Source: Candidatus Bacteroides pullicola
Lineage (GTDB): Bacteria; Bacteroidota; Bacteroidia; Bacteroidales; Bacteroidaceae
NCBI GenBank assembly: GCA_019115825.1
Contig: DXCV01000061.1
Coordinates: 1-64,000, forward strand
DNA length: 64,000 nucleotides
Reading direction: 5' to 3'
The notes under the pieces are model-generated. The model did not search any database, had not been told where the DNA came from, and was given only the letters and a program-made list of their open reading frames with translations. Within the stretch, counting starts at the first letter, position 1. Each line of letters begins with the position of its first letter. A program made the position numbers and the translations under genes. This document shows positions 18,338 to 27,165 of this stretch, piece after piece.

Positions 18338-18943
18338 ATGAAGAAGATAAAGCTATTGGCGCTGCTGGTCATCGTGGCCTTTGTAGCGCAGGATTTGCTG
18401 GATATGACACGTGGCTTCACTGACGGTATGCAGGCTGCGGGCGACAGTACGGAATACAACGCGCACTTCGACCTCGCTGTGCAGCCCACCCCGGCTTTGG
18501 TGCCCGATACGCTACAGGGCGTGACCAACGGCGTGAAAGCACCCTACTGGGCCACACGGATAGAGGGATACGGACGCATCCAGAAATCTGTGCCGCAGAT
18601 AGCCCTCAGTGTTGTTGTCTTCCCCCTGGCACTGTTCGTGCTCTATGGCATCTATTGCCTCATCCGACTGGTCATCAGCGTGCTACGGGGTAGTGTCTTC
18701 ACGCGGAAAAACGTGCTACGGATGCGTCTATTCGTATACAGTGCCCTGCTGCTGGGCGTGCTGTCCGAGCTGCTGAGCTACGCCTCTTACCTCAATGTGG
18801 CAGCCCACGTGGACATTCCCGGCTACGAGGTGGTGTACAGCGGGCTGAAATATGCCTGGCTGCCCTACCTCCTGCTGGCCCTCTTCACCGAGATATTCGC
18901 CATCGGCGTCAAGCTGAAGGAAGAACAGGACTTAACCATCTGA
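18338..18943 (+). CDS. DUF2975 membrane protein, paralogue 4 (long form)
   Basis: This 201-residue copy is closest to canonical DUF2975. It has an N-terminal helix, a ~60-residue external segment, then three helices with the loop L-R-G-S-V-F-T-R-K-N-V and the tail V-K-L-K-E-E-Q-D-L-T-I. The longer extracytoplasmic segment distinguishes it from the other three. The XRE regulator follows 15 bp downstream. Confidence 0.82.
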   Translation: MKKIKLLALLVIVAFVAQDLLDMTRGFTDGMQAAGDSTEYNAHFDLAVQPTPALVPDTLQGVTNGVKAPYWATRIEGYGRIQKSVPQIALSVVVFPLALFVLYGIYCLIRLVISVLRGSVFTRKNVLRMRLFVYSALLLGVLSELLSYASYLNVAAHVDIPGYEVVYSGLKYAWLPYLLLALFTEIFAIGVKLKEEQDLTI

Positions 18944-18958
18944 CTGGGAGGAATGCCT

Positions 18959-19162
18959 ATGCCGATTGTAGTAAACTTGGATATCATGATGGCCCGCCGC
19001 AAGATTTCGCTCAGCGAGCTGGCCGAGAAGATAGACATCACGCCCGCCAATCTCTCCATCCTCAAGACGGGGAAGGCCAAGGCCATACGCTTCTCCACGC
19101 TGGAGGCCATCTGCCGTGTGCTGGAGTGCCAGCCGGGGGATTTGCTGGAGTTTCAAGATTAG
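18959..19162 (+). CDS. XRE-family regulator (YozG-like)
   Basis: The 67-residue protein is a single helix-turn-helix domain: S-L-S-E-L-A-E-K-I-D-I-T-P-A-N-L-S-I-L as helix-turn-helix, followed by R-F-S-T-L-E-A-I-C-R-V-L-E-C-Q-P-G-D-L-L typical of small Cro/CI regulators that accompany DUF2975 genes. An ATG 6 bp upstream overlaps the GGGAGG ribosome site, so 18959 is chosen. It probably autoregulates the operon through the TTATCG palindromes (inference). Confidence 0.85.
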   Translation: MPIVVNLDIMMARRKISLSELAEKIDITPANLSILKTGKAKAIRFSTLEAICRVLECQPGDLLEFQD

Positions 19163-19189
19163 CCGGCTGAATTGTGCTTCGGAATGCCG

Positions 19190-20008
19190 TCAGCAATCTT
19201 TCCGATATTCGGATGGCGTCAAGTTGATTCGTTTTTGCACATACCGGCTAAAGTAAGACATGGAAGAGAAATTCATCCGCTCTGCGATTTCCGTCAACGA
19301 GAGTTCCTTTTGCCGGAGCAGGCGGGTGATTTCCTGCATGGTGAAGCGTTCAATCCAGTAAGAGGCCGGCTCCCCGCTTATCTTCTTGCAGATTTCCGAC
19401 AGATAGTGTGGGGTGATGCAGAGGCGTGAAGCGTAAAATTCAAGGTCTCTGTTGCGGACATATTCGCCGTTATACAGCAATCCGATGAATTCTCGTAACA
19501 AGGAGGCGACACGCTCCGACACTTGCAAGTCCTTGCGACTACGTGCATGAATGTCGTAAAGGTCAAGGATGTGTGCCGTCAGCAGGCTGCCTAACAATTC
19601 CTCGCGGAAAAGATGTTTCTCATCCGCCATACGTGCACGGAGATATTGCAAGGCTGTCTCGCATATCCGAAAGTCCCGTCCGGTGAGTTTCATGACCGGA
19701 TTACGCAGGAGCGACAGATGGCCTATGATGCCATAATTGCTGCGGATGGCAATCGAAGTGGTGAATGTCTCCGAAAGGTTCATCAGGATGCCTTGGAAAT
19801 CATCTGACGCCGAGAAACCGTTAGCCAGTGCCGCATTGGGCAGGATGACATAGTCACCGGCAGAAATATTATAATGGGTGTCCTGGAAGGTAAATCCCAT
19901 ACTGCCTTTCCGGCAAAGGATATGGATTATTCTTCCCGCATACCGCAAGGCATTGAATTCCTGCCAGGTGTCGGCAAAGATGATTCCGTCAAATTGGGGT
20001 TCGTTCAT
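19190..20008 (-). CDS. AraC-family transcriptional regulator
   Basis: The 272-residue protein has an N-terminal cupin-like sensor region (residues ~20-130) and a C-terminal pair of helix-turn-helix motifs: L-C-I-T-P-H-Y-L-S-E-I-C-K-K-I-S-G and L-S-L-T-E-I-A-E-R-M-N-F-S-S-M-S-Y-F-S-R-Y. It is divergent from two aldo-keto reductase genes and probably regulates them. Confidence 0.88.
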   Translation of the reverse strand: MNEPQFDGIIFADTWQEFNALRYAGRIIHILCRKGSMGFTFQDTHYNISAGDYVILPNAALANGFSASDDFQGILMNLSETFTTSIAIRSNYGIIGHLSLLRNPVMKLTGRDFRICETALQYLRARMADEKHLFREELLGSLLTAHILDLYDIHARSRKDLQVSERVASLLREFIGLLYNGEYVRNRDLEFYASRLCITPHYLSEICKKISGEPASYWIERFTMQEITRLLRQKELSLTEIAERMNFSSMSYFSRYVQKRINLTPSEYRKDC

Positions 20009-20027
20009 TCGCTAAGGTATTTGACGG

Positions 20028-20109
20028 CAAAATTACCCAAAAACCACGAATAGTGAAAATATTGCTCCCAATTATGTAAAGCCGAAACGGCTGACAATCT
20101 GTAATTTTG
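20028..20109. promoter_or_regulatory. Divergent promoters of araC-type gene and first aldo-keto reductase
   Basis: CAAAATTA at 20028-20035 is a leftward -7 box (TAATTTTG) for the regulator, and TAATTTTG at 20102-20109 is the rightward box for the reductase. The 66 bp between them is where an AraC-type activator would bind. Confidence 0.65.
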
Positions 20110-20134
20110 CATCAGACATTAAAACTCCAAGTAT

Positions 20135-20983
20135 ATGAAAGATGTAAGATTGAACAACGGCGTAATGATGCCGGCCATCGGATTCGGCGTGTTTCAGATT
20201 CCGGCGGACGAAACGGAAAGAATCGTTAGCGATGCGCTTGAGGTGGGCTATCGCATGATAGACACGGCCGCCTCTTATTTCAATGAAGAACAAGTGGGCA
20301 ATGCCATCCGCAACAGCGGACTGAAACGGGAAGAGGTTTTCGTAACCACCAAGCTGTGGGTGCAGGACTATGAGTATGACGATGCGCTCCGCGCTTTCGA
20401 CAAGTCGTTGAAGTTGCTCGGACTGGACTACATCGACCTCTACCTGCTGCACAAGCCCTACGGCAACTATTATGCCGCATGGCGTGCCTGCGAGCGGCTT
20501 TATAAGGAAGGGCGTATCCGTGCCATCGGCGTGACCAGTTTCTCTAATGAACGCCTGCAAGACCTCTTCCTGCACAATGAGGTAAAGCCTGCCGTCAACC
20601 AGTTGGAAACCCACCCGTTCTTCCAGCAGCAAGCGGCTAACCAGTTCCTGCAATGCGAAGGCATTCAGCACGAGGCATGGGCACCGTTTGCCGAAGGGCA
20701 GAACGACATTTGGAACAACCCCGTGTTGAAAGCCATTGCGGAAAGTCACGGACGGACGGTGGGGCAAGTCGTTCTCCTCTGGCTGAACCAGCGCAACGTG
20801 GTGGTCATTCCCAAGACGGTACGCAAGGAGCGGATGATTGAGAACTTCAATATCCTCGACTTCACGCTGACCGACCAAGAGATGGATGCCATCGCCAAGT
20901 TGGATACAGGGAAAAGTCCCATCTACGATGACATGGATTTGCCCACGGTTAGAGGAATAGGATTATACAAAATACATGATTAA
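20135..20983 (+). CDS. Aldo/keto reductase 1
   Basis: The 282-residue TIM-barrel enzyme has the catalytic tetrad Asp43, Tyr48, Lys73 and His106 (I-D-T-A-A-S-Y, T-T-K-L-W, L-L-H-K-P) and the NADPH-binding I-P-K-T-V near the C-terminus. It belongs to the AKR5-like 2,5-diketo-gluconate reductase group. The physiological substrate is unknown; aldehyde detoxification or ketoacid reduction is likely. Confidence 0.9.
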   Translation: MKDVRLNNGVMMPAIGFGVFQIPADETERIVSDALEVGYRMIDTAASYFNEEQVGNAIRNSGLKREEVFVTTKLWVQDYEYDDALRAFDKSLKLLGLDYIDLYLLHKPYGNYYAAWRACERLYKEGRIRAIGVTSFSNERLQDLFLHNEVKPAVNQLETHPFFQQQAANQFLQCEGIQHEAWAPFAEGQNDIWNNPVLKAIAESHGRTVGQVVLLWLNQRNVVVIPKTVRKERMIENFNILDFTLTDQEMDAIAKLDTGKSPIYDDMDLPTVRGIGLYKIHD

Positions 20984-21045
20984 GTAGATGCTCAATACGA
21001 GTTTATAGCATCAAGAAGCGAAGGGTAGTATTTACCTTGATATAG

Positions 21046-21111
21046 AAAAGGTGCCACCTTTTCCATAAAGAGGTGCCACCTTTTTATACCCAAGGTACGA
21101 CCTTTGCCTCG
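21046..21111. repeat. 22-bp tandem repeat, three units
   Basis: Units start at 21046, 21068 and 21090. The first two share the core AGGTGCCACCTTTT, which is itself an inverted repeat (AAAGGTGCCACCTTT-like), and the third is AAGGTACGACCTTTG. The AAAAGGTG start resembles the outer units of the 6872 array. It lies between the two reductase genes. Confidence 0.75.
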
Positions 21112-21206
21112 CATAGTCGCTATAGAGACCTAAACAAACCACCCGGATGCCTCTGAAATATATGAACAAAATAGGAATAGCCACTTAAAAAGGAAAGGAG
21201 AAAATT

Positions 21207-22073
21207 ATGCAAACCGTAAAACTGAACAATGGAGTGGAGATGCCGATACTGGGTTACGGCGTCTTCCAAGTATCGCCCGAAGAGTGCGAACGCTGCGTGT
21301 TGGATGCCATCAGCGTAGGTTACCGTCTGATTGACACCGCACAGGCTTATTACAACGAAGAAGGTGTGGGCAATGCCGTGGCGAAATGCGGTGTTCCCCG
21401 CAACGAATTGTTCCTTACCACCAAAGTGTGGATTACCAACGCCGGAGAAGAAAAGGCGGCTGCCAGCATCGACGAATCGCTTCGCAAGCTGCGGACGGAT
21501 TATATCGACCTGCTGCTCATCCATCAGCCCTTCAGCGATTACACGGGCACTTGGCGGGCTATGGAAAGGGCTGTCCGTGAAGGTAAAGTGCGTGCCATCG
21601 GACTGTCCAACTTCTATCCCGACCGCTTTGTGGACATGGCGGAATATGCGGAAATCAAGCCTGCCGTGAACCAACTGAAGGCCAACGTATTCAGCCAGCA
21701 ATGGGATGCCGAGGCAGAAATGAAGCCTTACGGCACGCACATCATGGCTTGGGGACCGTTGGCACAGGGCGACCCGGACCTGCAGAGCAATCTGATACTG
21801 AAAGCCTTGTCGGAAAAGTACGGCAAGACTCCTCAGCAAGTGGCCTTGCGCTACCTCTTGCAACGCGACATCATCGCCATTCCCAAGAGCACACACATGG
21901 AGCGCATGAAGCAGAATCTGGACGTGTTCGACTTCACGTTGACTCAAGAAGAAATGGAAAGCATCCGTCCGCTGGACAAGCCGCAGGACTTCCATTGGTC
22001 GCACCGCGATCCTGAGTTGGTCAAGTTCCTATGGAATTACGACAAGCAGTTCAACCCGGAGCATAACGAATAA
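21207..22073 (+). CDS. Aldo/keto reductase 2
   Basis: This 288-residue paralogue keeps the catalytic residues Asp43, Tyr48, Lys73 and His106 (I-D-T-A-Q-A-Y, T-T-K-V-W, L-I-H-Q-P) and the I-P-K-S-T cofactor motif. It has a good ribosome site (AAAGGAGA). The intergenic repeat array and the 220-bp gap suggest it has its own promoter or processed transcript, although it is collinear with reductase 1. Confidence 0.9.
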   Translation: MQTVKLNNGVEMPILGYGVFQVSPEECERCVLDAISVGYRLIDTAQAYYNEEGVGNAVAKCGVPRNELFLTTKVWITNAGEEKAAASIDESLRKLRTDYIDLLLIHQPFSDYTGTWRAMERAVREGKVRAIGLSNFYPDRFVDMAEYAEIKPAVNQLKANVFSQQWDAEAEMKPYGTHIMAWGPLAQGDPDLQSNLILKALSEKYGKTPQQVALRYLLQRDIIAIPKSTHMERMKQNLDVFDFTLTQEEMESIRPLDKPQDFHWSHRDPELVKFLWNYDKQFNPEHNE

Positions 22074-22086
22074 GGCGCACAAAATC

Positions 22087-22130
22087 TTAATTGAGTCCTG
22101 CCAGGCCATAACCTGTCAGGACTTAATTGT
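22087..22130. terminator. Bidirectional terminator
   Basis: AGTCCTG at 22094-22100 pairs with CAGGACT at 22117-22123, and CAGG at 22102-22105 pairs with CCTG at 22112-22115, with symmetric TTAATTG flanks. It separates the converging reductase and sufE genes. Confidence 0.75.
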
Positions 22131-22545
22131 CCTTAGCCTTGAACGCCAACGCATACATCCGTATCTGCTTCACCATGGACAGCAGGCCATTGCTGCGGGT
22201 GGGCGACAGGTGTTCGCGCAAACCGATACGGTCGATGAAATAGAGGTCGGCGTTGAGAATCTCGTCGGGCGTGTGGCCGGACAGGACCTTGATGAGGAGG
22301 GCGATGATGCCTTTCACAATCAGGGCGTCGCTCTCCGCCTGGAAGACCAACTTGCCGTCCACCTCGTCGGCCTGTAGCCATACGCGGCTTTGACAACCTT
22401 CTATCAGGTTTTGGTCGGTCTTGTACTTCTCGTCCAAAGGAGCTTGTTCGTTGCCAAGGTCTATCAGCAGTTGATAGCGGTCCATCCAATCGTCGAAGTC
22501 GCTGAACTCGGCGATTACTTCGTCTTGTGCTTCGTTTATCGTCAT
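22123..22545 (-). CDS. sufE: SufE-family cysteine desulfurase partner
   Basis: The 140-residue protein accepts sulfur from the cysteine desulfurase SufS for iron-sulfur cluster assembly. The acceptor is Cys51 in L-I-E-G-C-Q-S-R-V-W-L. The A-D-S-D-A-L-I-V-K-G-I-I-A-L-L segment is also diagnostic. It is third in a leftward set with the M28 and S66 peptidase genes. Confidence 0.93.
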   Translation of the reverse strand: MTINEAQDEVIAEFSDFDDWMDRYQLLIDLGNEQAPLDEKYKTDQNLIEGCQSRVWLQADEVDGKLVFQAESDALIVKGIIALLIKVLSGHTPDEILNADLYFIDRIGLREHLSPTRSNGLLSMVKQIRMYALAFKAKDN

Positions 22546-22558
22546 ATCTTGGTAATGA

Positions 22559-23569
22559 TTATTTCTCGTTATACACCACTTCCATCACTGTCCGCCCCAC
22601 GGCATTCAGCGTGGCGCGGTCTATCACGTCCATATTGTCATCGTGCGTGTGCCAGAAGTCCCCGAACCCGCTGTCGGCATTGGGGCTGTAGTTGATGATG
22701 TCCACACAGGGGATGCGCGTCAGGCTGTAGACGTAGATATGGTCGTCCGTCACCTCCATGCCATCCTCTTGGGGGAAGAAGGAGCCGAAGCCCAGGCGTT
22801 GGGCGGTATCCCAAATCTTCCTGACCTGATCCGGGGCGGTGCGCTGGGAGAAGCCTTCGCGGTAGAAAGTGGCTCCCCGTCCGCCCACCATATCCAGCAG
22901 GATGCCGTAGCGGGCGTTGTAGCCCTGCACGTGGGGGACGCGGCCCCAGTATTGCGAGCCGAGACACCACGTGTCGGCCTTGTACTTGCCTTTGTAGAAG
23001 GAGGGCATGCCGTAGTCTTCCGCGTCGAAGAAGATGATGTCCACACCGATTGTCGGCGCCTGTTGCTGCATCTGGCGGGCCATCTCCAACAGGACGCCCA
23101 CACCGCTGGCACCGTCGTTGGCGCCGAGGATGGGTTGGCGTTGCTTCTTCTTGTCGCGTTCGGAATCGGCGTAAGGGCGGCTGTCCCAGTGGGCGCAGAG
23201 CAAGACACGGCGGCGGTTGTCCGGATTGAACGAGCCGATGATGTTGCGCGCCTTGAGGATGGTGTTGTCATACGCCACAAGGTCGGCTTCCTGCACGTGG
23301 ACGGTGGCGCCAAACTGCTTCAACTTAGTAATGAGGTAGTCGCCGCAGGCACGGTGGGCGGCGGTGTTGGGCACACGCGGGCCAAAGTCCACCTGCTCCT
23401 TGACGTAGCGGTAGGCACTGTCGGCATTGAAAGCAGGCACGACGACCGTAGCGAGGATGACCTCGGACGTATCGGCATCGGCGGCCGGTTGCTTGCGGTT
23501 GCTGCTGCACGCCACGATGGCTACGGCTATCAGGCACAGGGCAGCGATGAAGGGATAGTTTCGTTTCAT
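22559..23569 (-). CDS. M28-family peptidase-like lipoprotein
   Basis: The 336-residue product has a lipoprotein signal (F-I-A-A-L-C-L-I-A-V-A-I-V-A-C, Cys about 21) and an M28 zinc fold: C-A-H-W-D-S-R-P, G-A-N-D-G-A-S-G, F-F-D-A-E-D-Y-G and a late H-T-H-D-D. These are the ligands of Q-cyclotransferase-like aminopeptidases. It would sit in the cell envelope and either process peptides or cyclise N-terminal Gln. An adjacent ATG at 23572 is an equally possible start. Confidence 0.87.
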   Translation of the reverse strand: MKRNYPFIAALCLIAVAIVACSSNRKQPAADADTSEVILATVVVPAFNADSAYRYVKEQVDFGPRVPNTAAHRACGDYLITKLKQFGATVHVQEADLVAYDNTILKARNIIGSFNPDNRRRVLLCAHWDSRPYADSERDKKKQRQPILGANDGASGVGVLLEMARQMQQQAPTIGVDIIFFDAEDYGMPSFYKGKYKADTWCLGSQYWGRVPHVQGYNARYGILLDMVGGRGATFYREGFSQRTAPDQVRKIWDTAQRLGFGSFFPQEDGMEVTDDHIYVYSLTRIPCVDIINYSPNADSGFGDFWHTHDDNMDVIDRATLNAVGRTVMEVVYNEK

Positions 23570-23588
23570 CATTTCTTCACTTCTTCTA

Positions 23589-24521
23589 TCATTCAAAACT
23601 CAGTTTTACTTCTTTTTTTCCGACTTCCAGCACAGCCTCGGCGCCGCACGGCAAGGGCATATTCCGCGTGACGTGCCCCACGGGGAAGCCGAAGCAGATG
23701 GGGATGTCATAGGGCTTCAGCACGTCGGCCAAGGCTTCATAAAGCGGTTTGCCCAGCGAACGGTTTTCCTCGTACTCGGTGAACTGGCCGATGAGGAGTC
23801 CGCTCAATTTCTCCAATACGCCGCCCAGCTTCAGGTTGTACAGCATCCGCTCCACGGCGTGGGGGCGTTCGCCCACGTCTTCCAGGAAAAGAATCGTCCC
23901 CTCTGCCGGGATGTCCCAAGGCGTGCCGCGCAGGCCGTAGAACACGGAGAGGTTGCCCCCACGGAGGATGCCGCGCGAAGTGCCTTGGTGATTGAGCCTA
24001 TGTGCCTCGCAAACGATGTCAAAGTTCTGCTTTTCCCCAGGATATTGCCCGAAGAGGATGTCGTGCAACGCTTGCATGGCCGGGTCGTCATCCGGCTCCA
24101 CGGTGAGGTGGCGGGCCATCGGGGCATGGAGTGAGACAAAGCCCTCGTGCTGGAAGACACAATGCAGGGCGGTGATGTCGCTGAAGCCGATGAGCCACTT
24201 GGGCTGCTCACGAAAGCGGGTGAAATCCAGCTTGTCCACCAGATGTACGGCGCCATAGCCTCCACGGCTGCAGAGGATGGCACGTGCCTTCGGGTCGTCC
24301 ATGGCCTCCTGCAAGTCCTTCAGCCGCTGGGCAATGCTTCCGGCATACGTGCCGTGCGAACTGCCTGCATGAGAAGCCAGCACAGGCTCCAATCCCCACG
24401 ACTTGAGTCGGCGGACAGCCCCGCGCAAGAAGGCTTTGTCTATCTTGCTGGAGGGGGAGAGAATGATGACACGATCGCCCTCACGAAGGCGGGGCGGATA
24501 AACCAGACTTTCCATTTTCAT
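23589..24521 (-). CDS. LD-carboxypeptidase (peptidase S66)
   Basis: The 310-residue protein is a murein LD-carboxypeptidase (LdcA-like). The nucleophile Ser is in G-F-S-D-I-T-A-L, with the charge-relay Glu in F-L-E-D-V-G-E and His in G-F-P-V-G-H-V. It trims the terminal D-Ala from tetrapeptides during peptidoglycan recycling. Three Met codons lie close together; 24521 was taken because it is 13 bp from the -7 box. Confidence 0.9.
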   Translation of the reverse strand: MKMESLVYPPRLREGDRVIILSPSSKIDKAFLRGAVRRLKSWGLEPVLASHAGSSHGTYAGSIAQRLKDLQEAMDDPKARAILCSRGGYGAVHLVDKLDFTRFREQPKWLIGFSDITALHCVFQHEGFVSLHAPMARHLTVEPDDDPAMQALHDILFGQYPGEKQNFDIVCEAHRLNHQGTSRGILRGGNLSVFYGLRGTPWDIPAEGTILFLEDVGERPHAVERMLYNLKLGGVLEKLSGLLIGQFTEYEENRSLGKPLYEALADVLKPYDIPICFGFPVGHVTRNMPLPCGAEAVLEVGKKEVKLSFE

Positions 24522-24533
24522 TGCTTTTGCGCG

Positions 24534-24541
24534 CAAATGTA
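24534..24541 (-). promoter_or_regulatory. -7 box of the S66 peptidase operon
   Basis: CAAATGTA on the plus strand is TACATTTG in the leftward sense, a perfect TAnnTTTG, implying a very short untranslated leader. Confidence 0.6.
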
Positions 24542-24603
24542 CGCATTTCGGTGGAGATTATGAACACAGGAAAGGGAGTTTTTGCACCCCACCCCTCCAC
24601 TAT

Positions 24604-24647
24604 CTCCCCAATTCCTCCCCAATTCCTCCCCAATATTTCTCCAATCT
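24604..24647. repeat. 11-bp tandem repeat, four units
   Basis: CTCCCCAATTC is repeated at 24604 and 24615, followed by CTCCCCAATAT and TTCTCCAATCT. The 11-bp period is half that of the 22-bp arrays elsewhere in the window. It lies in the 288-bp divergent gap between the S66 peptidase and acyl-CoA synthetase genes. Confidence 0.75.
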
Positions 24648-24751
24648 CATGAATGGGAGAAACAACGGTTCTGCAACGGGCGGAAGAGGAAGCCCAGAGG
24701 GACATATCGGGGATAAAATGGAGCCAAATTGCTAAAATTCGCTTCCTGCTG

Positions 24752-24781
24752 TTTGTTTTTCTAAAAAAATGTATAACTTTG
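24752..24781 (+). promoter_or_regulatory. Promoter of the acyl-CoA synthetase gene
   Basis: TTTG at 24752-24755 and TAACTTTG at 24774-24781 with an 18-bp spacer give the best full match to the Bacteroidetes promoter in the window. Confidence 0.7.
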
Positions 24782-24809
24782 TGACGTCTAATCCCCAAAA
24801 CTCACGATT

Positions 24810-26651
24810 ATGGCTCAACAGGAAATGGCCGTGCTGGTGCAGAGGCAGGCGGCGAAATATGGAGACCGGGCAGCCTTGAAATACAGGGACTATGCCCGTG
24901 GCGAATGGATTCCCATCACGTGGAAGGAGTTTGAACGCGCCGTGCGCACGGCGGCCAACGCCTTGGCAGCCTTGGGTGTGGGCGAACAGGAGAACGTGGG
25001 CATCTTCTCGCAAAACAAGCCGGAGTGCCTAATGACGGATTTCGCGGCTTTTGCCAACCGAGCTGTCACCATCCCCCTCTATGCCACCAGCTCGCCCCTG
25101 CAAGTGCAGTACATCGTGAACGATGCCGCCATCCGCTACCTCTTTGTGGGCGAGCAGTTTCAGTATGACGCCGCCTTCTCCGTCTTCACCTACTGCGAAT
25201 CGTTGCAGCAACTCATCATCTTCGACCGCTCCGTGCAGAAAGACCCGCGCGACTTGACCTCGATCTATTGGGACGAGTTCATGGCCTTGGGCAAGGACTT
25301 GGCGCACGAGGCATTGATAGCCGAACGGACTGCCCGCGCCGAAGAACACGACCTGATGAACATCCTTTATACCTCGGGCACGACCGGTGAGCCGAAAGGC
25401 GTGATGCTGCGCTACAGCAATTACAACGAGATATTCCGCGTGCACGATGAATTGCTCAGCCTCCTGACCGACCAAGACGTGTCGCTCAACTTCCTCCCCC
25501 TCACCCACATCTTCGAGAAGGCGTGGACCTACTTCTGCCTGCGCATCGGCGTGCTGGTGTGCGTCAATCTGCATCCCTCCGACGTGCAACAATCGCTTCG
25601 CGAGGTGCGCCCCACGGTGATGTGCAGCGTGCCCCGCTTTTGGGAGAAGGTCTACCAAGGTGTGCATGAGCGCATTGCCAACGAAAGTCCCCTGCGCCGC
25701 GCCTTGATGCTGGACGCCCTGAAGGTGGGACGCGAGCACAACCTCAATTATGTCCGCACGGGCAAGGTGCCGCCTATGATGTTGCGCTTGAAATATAAGT
25801 TCTACGAGCGGACGGTCTATGCCTTGCTGAAGAAGACCATTGGGTTGGAGAACGGGAATTTCTTCCCCACCGCCGGAGCGGCCGTGTCCGACGAGATTTG
25901 CGAGTTTGCCCACTCCGTGGGATTGAACATGATGGTGGGCTACGGGCTGACGGAGTCCACGGCCACGGTGGCCCTCTATCCCCTCACCGGCTTCGAGGTA
26001 GGCTCGGTGGGGCGTGTCATCCCCGGTTTGGAGGTGAAAATAGACGATAACCAGGAAATCCTGCTTCGCGGCAAGACCATCACCGACGGCTACTACAAGA
26101 AACCCGTCTCCACCGCCGAGGCATTTACCGCTGACGGGTGGTTCCGCACCGGCGATGCGGGATACCTGAAAGACGGCCACCTCTACCTGACAGGGCGCAT
26201 CAAAGAGCTGTTCAAGACCTCCAACGGCAAGTATATTTCGCCCCAGGCTTTGGAAACCCGCCTGGGCATTGACCGCTACATCGACCAGATAGCCATCATT
26301 GCCGACCAGCGCAAGTTCGTCTCCGCCCTCATCGTCCCCGTCTATGACTACATAAAAGCCTATGCTGACCGCAAGGGCATCTCATACGCCTCGATGGAAG
26401 AACTGCTGAAGCACCCCAAGATACAAGCCCTATTCCGTGCCCGCATAGACACCTTGCAGCAACAGTTTGCCCACTACGAGCAGGTGAAGCGCTTCGCCCT
26501 CCTGCCCCGCCCGTTCAGCATGGAGCAGGGCGAGCTGACCAACACGCTGAAACTGCGCCGAGCCGTGGTGGCCGAACACTTCAAGGAGGTCATAGACAAG
26601 ATGTATGCCGAGGCTGAAGCGGAGCAACAGGCGCAAAAGGAAGGAAATTAA
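24810..26651 (+). CDS. Long-chain acyl-CoA synthetase (AMP-forming)
   Basis: The 613-residue enzyme activates fatty acids to acyl-CoA through acyl-AMP. The P-loop-like motif Y-T-S-G-T-T-G-E-P-K-G lies at about residues 188-200, with the A5 motif G-Y-G-L-T-E-S and the hinge G-W-F-R-T-G-D-A-G-Y-L. K-E-L-F-K-T-S-N-G-K-Y-I-S-P carries the adenylation lysine region. Length and motifs match the Bacteroidetes FadD15-like group. No transmembrane segment is needed for its action. Confidence 0.92.
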   Translation: MAQQEMAVLVQRQAAKYGDRAALKYRDYARGEWIPITWKEFERAVRTAANALAALGVGEQENVGIFSQNKPECLMTDFAAFANRAVTIPLYATSSPLQVQYIVNDAAIRYLFVGEQFQYDAAFSVFTYCESLQQLIIFDRSVQKDPRDLTSIYWDEFMALGKDLAHEALIAERTARAEEHDLMNILYTSGTTGEPKGVMLRYSNYNEIFRVHDELLSLLTDQDVSLNFLPLTHIFEKAWTYFCLRIGVLVCVNLHPSDVQQSLREVRPTVMCSVPRFWEKVYQGVHERIANESPLRRALMLDALKVGREHNLNYVRTGKVPPMMLRLKYKFYERTVYALLKKTIGLENGNFFPTAGAAVSDEICEFAHSVGLNMMVGYGLTESTATVALYPLTGFEVGSVGRVIPGLEVKIDDNQEILLRGKTITDGYYKKPVSTAEAFTADGWFRTGDAGYLKDGHLYLTGRIKELFKTSNGKYISPQALETRLGIDRYIDQIAIIADQRKFVSALIVPVYDYIKAYADRKGISYASMEELLKHPKIQALFRARIDTLQQQFAHYEQVKRFALLPRPFSMEQGELTNTLKLRRAVVAEHFKEVIDKMYAEAEAEQQAQKEGN

Positions 26652-26656
26652 TGCAT

Positions 26657-26693
26657 AAAAAAAGAGGAGCCTTCACGAGGTTCCTCCTTTTTT
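26657..26693. terminator. Bidirectional terminator between acyl-CoA synthetase and rpsO
   Basis: AGGAGCC and GGTTCCT form a stem around TTCACGA, with an A-run on the left and a T-run on the right. Confidence 0.8.
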
Positions 26694-26714
26694 GTCTCGA
26701 TGCAAGCAAGCGGA

Positions 26715-26984
26715 TTACTTGCGCAAGCCCAACTCCTTCACGATAGCACGGTAGCGTTCGATGTCGCGGTCCTTCAGGTAATCCAAGAGGGCGCGGCGCT
26801 TACCAACCAGCATCGTCAGAGCTCTTTCAGTGCTATAATCTTTTCTGTTGAGCTTCAGGTGCTCAGTCAGACGGGCAATACGGTAGGAAAACAAAGCAAT
26901 CTGGGACTCTGCGGAACCAGTATCAGTGTTAGACTTTCCGTACTTGCTGAAGATTTCTTGCTTTTTAGCAGCGTCTAAATACAT
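26715..26984 (-). CDS. rpsO: 30S ribosomal protein S15
   Basis: The 89-residue protein has the S15 pattern from N-terminal K-Q-E-I-F through G-S-A-E-S-Q-I-A-L-F-S-Y-R-I to the C-terminal R-R-A-L-L-D-Y-L-K. It binds 16S rRNA early in assembly of the small subunit. A leftward -7 box (TACCTTTG, plus-strand CAAAGGTA at 27028-27035) lies 44 bp upstream. Confidence 0.97.
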   Translation of the reverse strand: MYLDAAKKQEIFSKYGKSNTDTGSAESQIALFSYRIARLTEHLKLNRKDYSTERALTMLVGKRRALLDYLKDRDIERYRAIVKELGLRK

Positions 26985-27027
26985 AGTGTTTAATGAATAA
27001 ATTGTTAATATGTCTCGTTACGGGGCG

Positions 27028-27035
27028 CAAAGGTA
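27028..27035 (-). promoter_or_regulatory. -7 box of rpsO
   Basis: Plus-strand CAAAGGTA reads TACCTTTG in the direction of rpsO. Confidence 0.6.
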
Positions 27036-27165
27036 CGGATTATCTTTTACTCTGCAATGCTTTCGGGAAAGATTTTCGCGGAAAAGCGGAAAAAGGGGAG
27101 GGCTTTGTTCTTGTTATTGGCGTCAAAACACTAACTTTGCCCATGGATTCTAAACAGAAGAGGAC

